DNA of 64,000 bases from Rikenellaceae bacterium (GTDB taxonomy: Bacteria; Bacteroidota; Bacteroidia; Bacteroidales; Rikenellaceae), in NCBI GenBank assembly GCA_015059685.1, contig SUZW01000001.1, forward strand, positions 1-64,000, written 5' to 3'. Every line of letters starts with the position of its first letter. Positions within the stretch are counted from its first letter, which is position 1. Position numbers and translations under genes: made by a program. Below are positions 60,982 to 64,000 of the stretch, in pieces. The notes beneath the pieces are model-generated. The model had not been told where the DNA came from. It saw only the letters and a program-made list of their open reading frames with translations, and ran no database searches.

Positions 60982-62724
60982 CTATTGAGCCGGTCCCTCT
61001 TGTACAATCTTTATAGATGTTGCACCATAAGACTCATCGGTCAGTTTGTTGTAATAGACAATACCCACGCGAACCCAATGGTAATCTTTCGATGTATCAT
61101 ACTCGTTAATCTCGAGAGTTACGGTGCGATTAACCTCGTCAATCACAGGTGGGTTTCTCTTCAAGAGTCCCCACTGGTCATCGATAGGGCCGCCTACAGG
61201 GTAGGTGTTAAGGCGTACGGCACCGCCCTCAACGATGGTTGTCGTAAGGCCTTCTGGATCGTCTACCGAAACGAACTTGTAGCCCAAAACAAGGGTTCCA
61301 CCCGCAGCAGGTACACGAACCTCCTCACCATCAGCCCAAGCAAGCTCCGGCTTGTCGTTCTTAAGCTTCTCAACGAAGATAGTGGTTACATCCGACGAAG
61401 GCTCGCTCTCCTCGTCGTTGATTGAATATACATAGAAGTACCAATTTTCCAGACTGTAATAGTTGGTGTTTATAGGTATAGAAATTCTCGCCTGGTCACC
61501 CGAAAGAACGATCTTGTTTTGGCTATGCAAAACTCCGCTTGCAAGGGCGTTGAAGTCCTCGCTATAGGTACCCACTAATGAGTTGTACTGAATTGCACCA
61601 ACAATATACTTCACGCTCTTGTTCGATGGAACAACCGAGAGAACAACACCGTTCCAGTGTGTCTCGACCGCCTTCAACTCGAAGGTGTACTTCTCGGCTG
61701 TGGTATCCGGTTCCTGGAATACCACAAACGAAGTTGTAGCAAAGACATCTCCCTTCTCGTTCTCGTATGAAACATCCACACGAGCCGAACGAGTGCGGTT
61801 GTAGTTGTTTCGAGAAGCAGTAAACTCAACGCCCTTCGACTCCTGGTTGTGTTGTACGGTGAGCCAGGTCTCGGAGCTGCGTACTACTACGCTACCAAAG
61901 TCACCGCCATTCTCGACAGTAAGCTCCATGAAGCCCTGTGATGCTTCGCAATCAATAGTGACAGCATCATTAGCAAGCGTGAGGGTTGGAGCATCCGGGA
62001 ATACAGGGGTGTAGAGACCAATAGCGTTAGGGAAAGGTACGCCATCGAGGTTGCAACCAATAACATATACATAGATCTCAACCTCTGCCTTGTAGGCTGT
62101 GTTGATATCCGGAGTTTTTTCCAATATGGCCTCTGTTGGGAAGTTGCCATTCACACACGACTCGTAGTCCGCATCAACCATCATCTTGGCCCAAGCATAT
62201 ACCTTCTCCTCCCAGGTTTTACCTATTGCGGACTCAATGGTGCTCTTCTCGACCTGCTGGATAAGGTAGAACTCGGTTGGGTCGTCAGGTGTGCAGGTGA
62301 AGTTGCACGATGTAGGGGTTACATTGCTCCAAGCAAGGTTGAATGGATCCTTCTGAAGAGCCGCCTGGCTTACGGTTACGGTAAGCTCCTCGCTGTTGCC
62401 GCACTTCACCGTGAACGAAGCCTCACGGGTTGCTGTCGAAGCGGTGAAGAAGCAGTTTGAGTCATACTTGAATGTGATCTCGCCCTTTGCTTTGTCGGCC
62501 TTAAGGTCGTGGATCCACGATGCCGATGGCTCGCCAAAGACTACATTTACATCCGACTCCTGTGACTCGAGGGTGTAAGGTATCGAAGCTTTGCCCGCCT
62601 CGTAGTCGAGCTCAACCTCGAGCTGAGCCAACTCAAACGAGGTTACACCACCATCGTTTGTACAAGCTACGCTCGTAAAGAGTGCGAGTGTAGCTACCGC
62701 CAAAGTGTAGAGTAATTTTTTCAT
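60982..62724 (-). CDS. BACON-domain lipoprotein
   Basis: A 580-residue lipoprotein (lipobox SVAC, Cys21). Residues about 35-125 and 255-345 look like BACON domains (ATREASFTVKCGNSEELTVTVSQ; RTRSARVDVSYENEKGD..FVVFQEPD). Other modules resemble immunoglobulin-like folds. BACON proteins are surface or periplasmic, often linked to glycan or mucin binding. No glycan-utilisation genes accompany it, so the ligand is unknown. Single gene with its own terminator. Confidence 0.85.
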   Translation of the reverse strand: MKKLLYTLAVATLALFTSVACTNDGGVTSFELAQLEVELDYEAGKASIPYTLESQESDVNVVFGEPSASWIHDLKADKAKGEITFKYDSNCFFTASTATREASFTVKCGNSEELTVTVSQAALQKDPFNLAWSNVTPTSCNFTCTPDDPTEFYLIQQVEKSTIESAIGKTWEEKVYAWAKMMVDADYESCVNGNFPTEAILEKTPDINTAYKAEVEIYVYVIGCNLDGVPFPNAIGLYTPVFPDAPTLTLANDAVTIDCEASQGFMELTVENGGDFGSVVVRSSETWLTVQHNQESKGVEFTASRNNYNRTRSARVDVSYENEKGDVFATTSFVVFQEPDTTAEKYTFELKAVETHWNGVVLSVVPSNKSVKYIVGAIQYNSLVGTYSEDFNALASGVLHSQNKIVLSGDQARISIPINTNYYSLENWYFYVYSINDEESEPSSDVTTIFVEKLKNDKPELAWADGEEVRVPAAGGTLVLGYKFVSVDDPEGLTTTIVEGGAVRLNTYPVGGPIDDQWGLLKRNPPVIDEVNRTVTLEINEYDTSKDYHWVRVGIVYYNKLTDESYGATSIKIVQEGPAQ

Positions 62725-62821
62725 AATGGTATAAATTAGAATTAAATATTAAGTGTCTTCTATTCGCAAAAGTATATTTTTTCGCCCGTTTTCACAAATT
62801 TTTCAATAAAAAACATTGTTT

Positions 62822-62839
62822 TTGGAATATTTATTCCAA
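62822..62839. terminator. TTGGAATA/TATTCCAA palindrome near the maf stop
   Basis: Eight-base perfect arms with a two-base loop, between the BACON lipoprotein gene and the 3' end of maf. The tight loop and weak tail make its role as terminator uncertain. Confidence 0.4.
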
Positions 62840-62840
62840 G

Positions 62841-63440
62841 TTAGAGGTTTTTTATCAGCCGTTGCAACTCGACATAGAGTCGCTGTACGGGCAGTCCCAT
62901 AACATTGTAGAACGACCCCTCGATACGCTCGATGCCGACATATCCTATCCACTCCTGTATGCCGTAAGCCCCCGCCTTATCCATTGGGTGGTACTTTTCG
63001 ATATAGTACGCAATCTCCTCGTTCTCGAGCAGACGGAAAGTAACCAAACTCTCTGCCGAGAAGGATATGCGCTGTGTTGTTGTGCGGAGCGTAACGCCCG
63101 TTACAACTTTGTGTGTCGCTCCCGACAAGGTCTGCAATATTCGCTCGGCATCGGCCCTATCCTTCGGCTTGCCGAGAATTTCGCCACCGGCAATAACCAC
63201 CGTATCGGCCGTGAGCAGGATATCGCCCTCGGTGAGTGCCTGTGGGTAGGCTTCGCTTTTTAGTTGCGAGAGGTACTCGGCAACCCTTTCGGCTTCGAGG
63301 TCGGCAGGGTAGCACTCCTCGCACTCGAACTTCTCGGCAAGGGTAAAGTCGATATCGCACGAGGCGAGCAGCTCACGACGACGAGGTGATGCCGAGGCGA
63401 GAATAAGGCGGTAATTTTTGAGTCTATCTTGCAGTAACAT
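62841..63440 (-). CDS. maf: Maf family nucleotide pyrophosphatase
   Basis: A 199-residue Maf protein that hydrolyses dTTP/UTP-type or modified nucleotides. LILASASPRRRELLASCDIDF near 13-33 is the signature; ADTVVIAGGEILGKPKD near 79-95 and SGATHKVVTGV complete the active site. Members limit noncanonical nucleotides and were first linked to septum inhibition. The downstream-side gene is trmH-like, ten bases upstream in transcription, so they form an operon. Confidence 0.95.
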   Translation of the reverse strand: MLLQDRLKNYRLILASASPRRRELLASCDIDFTLAEKFECEECYPADLEAERVAEYLSQLKSEAYPQALTEGDILLTADTVVIAGGEILGKPKDRADAERILQTLSGATHKVVTGVTLRTTTQRISFSAESLVTFRLLENEEIAYYIEKYHPMDKAGAYGIQEWIGYVGIERIEGSFYNVMGLPVQRLYVELQRLIKNL

Positions 63441-63449
63441 AGTTCTTTT

Positions 63450-64000
63450 TTAATTTTGCATTTTGCATTTCTCTCGTCTCTCGTCTCTCGTCTCTCGTCT
63501 GAACTCCGAGCATATAACAGCCGTAGCGACAGCCACATTCAGCGACTCCGAGCCACAGCGGTCTGCCGGATAGGGCGGGATAAGCAGTTTGTTCGTAACC
63601 GCCTCGGCTACTTCGGCCGATATACCCTGCCCCTCGTTGCCCATAACAACAACGCCCGACTTCTCGAGCTCGGCCGAGTAGATATTTTCGCCCTCGAGGA
63701 ATGTGCCGTAAATCTTTGTATTGTGCTGCGCTGCAAGCCATTGCGAAAGGTTTGTATAGTGTACTCGCACACGCAAAATAGCCCCCATTGTCGCCTGTAC
63801 AACCTTCGGGTTGAAGCAGTCGGCCGTATCCTCCGAACAGACAATATCGCTGATGCCAAACCAATCGGCCAGGCGAATAATCGTGCCGAGGTTGCCCGGG
63901 TTTTGCACACGGTCAAGCGCCAAAACGAGGTTTTTCGCAGGTTGTGCCTTTGCGAGCGAATGGCGTGGTAACTCAACCACCGCCAAGACCGAATTTGCGG
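63450..64000 (-). CDS. TrmH/SpoU-type RNA 2'-O-methyltransferase (5' end outside window)
   Basis: Partial: the frame stays open to the window edge, and residues before LAVVELPRH are continuing sequence, so the N-terminus lies beyond 64000. The visible part is a SPOUT knot: LALDRVQNPGNLGTIIRLADWFG, MGNEGQGIS and IPPYPADRCGSESLNVAVATAV bind S-adenosylmethionine. It methylates a ribose in tRNA or rRNA. The last about 16 residues (RRETRDERRE...) are encoded by a heptamer repeat that replaced the natural end. Confidence 0.9.
   Translation of the reverse strand, partial: ANSVLAVVELPRHSLAKAQPAKNLVLALDRVQNPGNLGTIIRLADWFGISDIVCSEDTADCFNPKVVQATMGAILRVRVHYTNLSQWLAAQHNTKIYGTFLEGENIYSAELEKSGVVVMGNEGQGISAEVAEAVTNKLLIPPYPADRCGSESLNVAVATAVICSEFRRETRDERREKCKMQN
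63455..63500. repeat. TTTTGCA and CTCGTCT heptamer tracts
   Basis: TTTTGCA twice (63455-63470), then CTCGTCT four times (63471-63500). They form the 3' end of the TrmH-like coding sequence and its spacer to maf. Confidence 0.8.

Overview
The window looks like a chromosomal segment of a gut-type Bacteroidales bacterium (phylum Bacteroidota). Evidence: promoters follow the Bacteroidota pattern (TTTG, about 19-21 bases, then TAnnTTTG); starts are A-rich with little Shine-Dalgarno signal; several products are typical of the phylum (EF-G2 paralog, DUF4988/BspA-type and BACON-type lipoproteins, short CstA, DksA-like protein without its zinc cysteines, DUF3098 next to FtsX). A Rikenellaceae/Alistipes-like origin is possible but I cannot prove a genus.

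Layout. 1-335: two tRNA genes. 0.45-7.6 kb: CstA transporter, an opposing four-gene operon (OPA transporter, EEP phosphodiesterase, nitroreductase, NifX-like), HAD phosphatase, DksA-like protein. 7.7-13.1 kb: PepSY-like protein, Mrp, and a collagen-like/leucine-rich lipoprotein behind a long structured leader. 13.1-18.1 kb: SppA, a C45-type hydrolase, a cobalamin riboswitch with its own terminator driving one DUF4465/BtuH-like lipoprotein, a hemolysin-III protein. 18.2-26.3 kb: two inverted copies of a cassette (promoter, structured RNA, 152-residue DprA/SLOG-fold protein) enclosing metG, ilvE, mnmG and ybeY. 26.4-37.9 kb: WYL regulator, nadA, cysteine-desulfidase-like protein, acetylxylan-esterase-like protein, dsbD, DUF3098-ftsX-YfhO, polyprenyl synthase. 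38.1-47.7 kb: FucP-type transporter, ABC exporter pair, rnhB, two unknown membrane proteins, galE, deoC. 47.7-52.1 kb: an apparent insertion (AraC-type membrane regulator plus two lipoproteins) bounded on the right by a diverged copy of the deoC 3' end. 52.2-64 kb: secreted UGSC-like protein, ileS, desulfoferrodoxin, EF-G2, BACON lipoprotein, maf, and a TrmH-type methyltransferase running off the end.

Most genes are housekeeping. The unusual part is the spacer DNA. It holds several families of short repeats: tandem heptamers of many different sequences that often start at or supply stop codons; small elements with GTGGCGCAA inverted ends; elements made of consecutive three-base-loop hairpins whose arms change in a compensatory way between copies; long hairpins built round CTCACATA...TATGCT; and a 66-base GC-rich element. 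The inverted DprA-like/RNA cassettes are the best candidate for an undescribed system.
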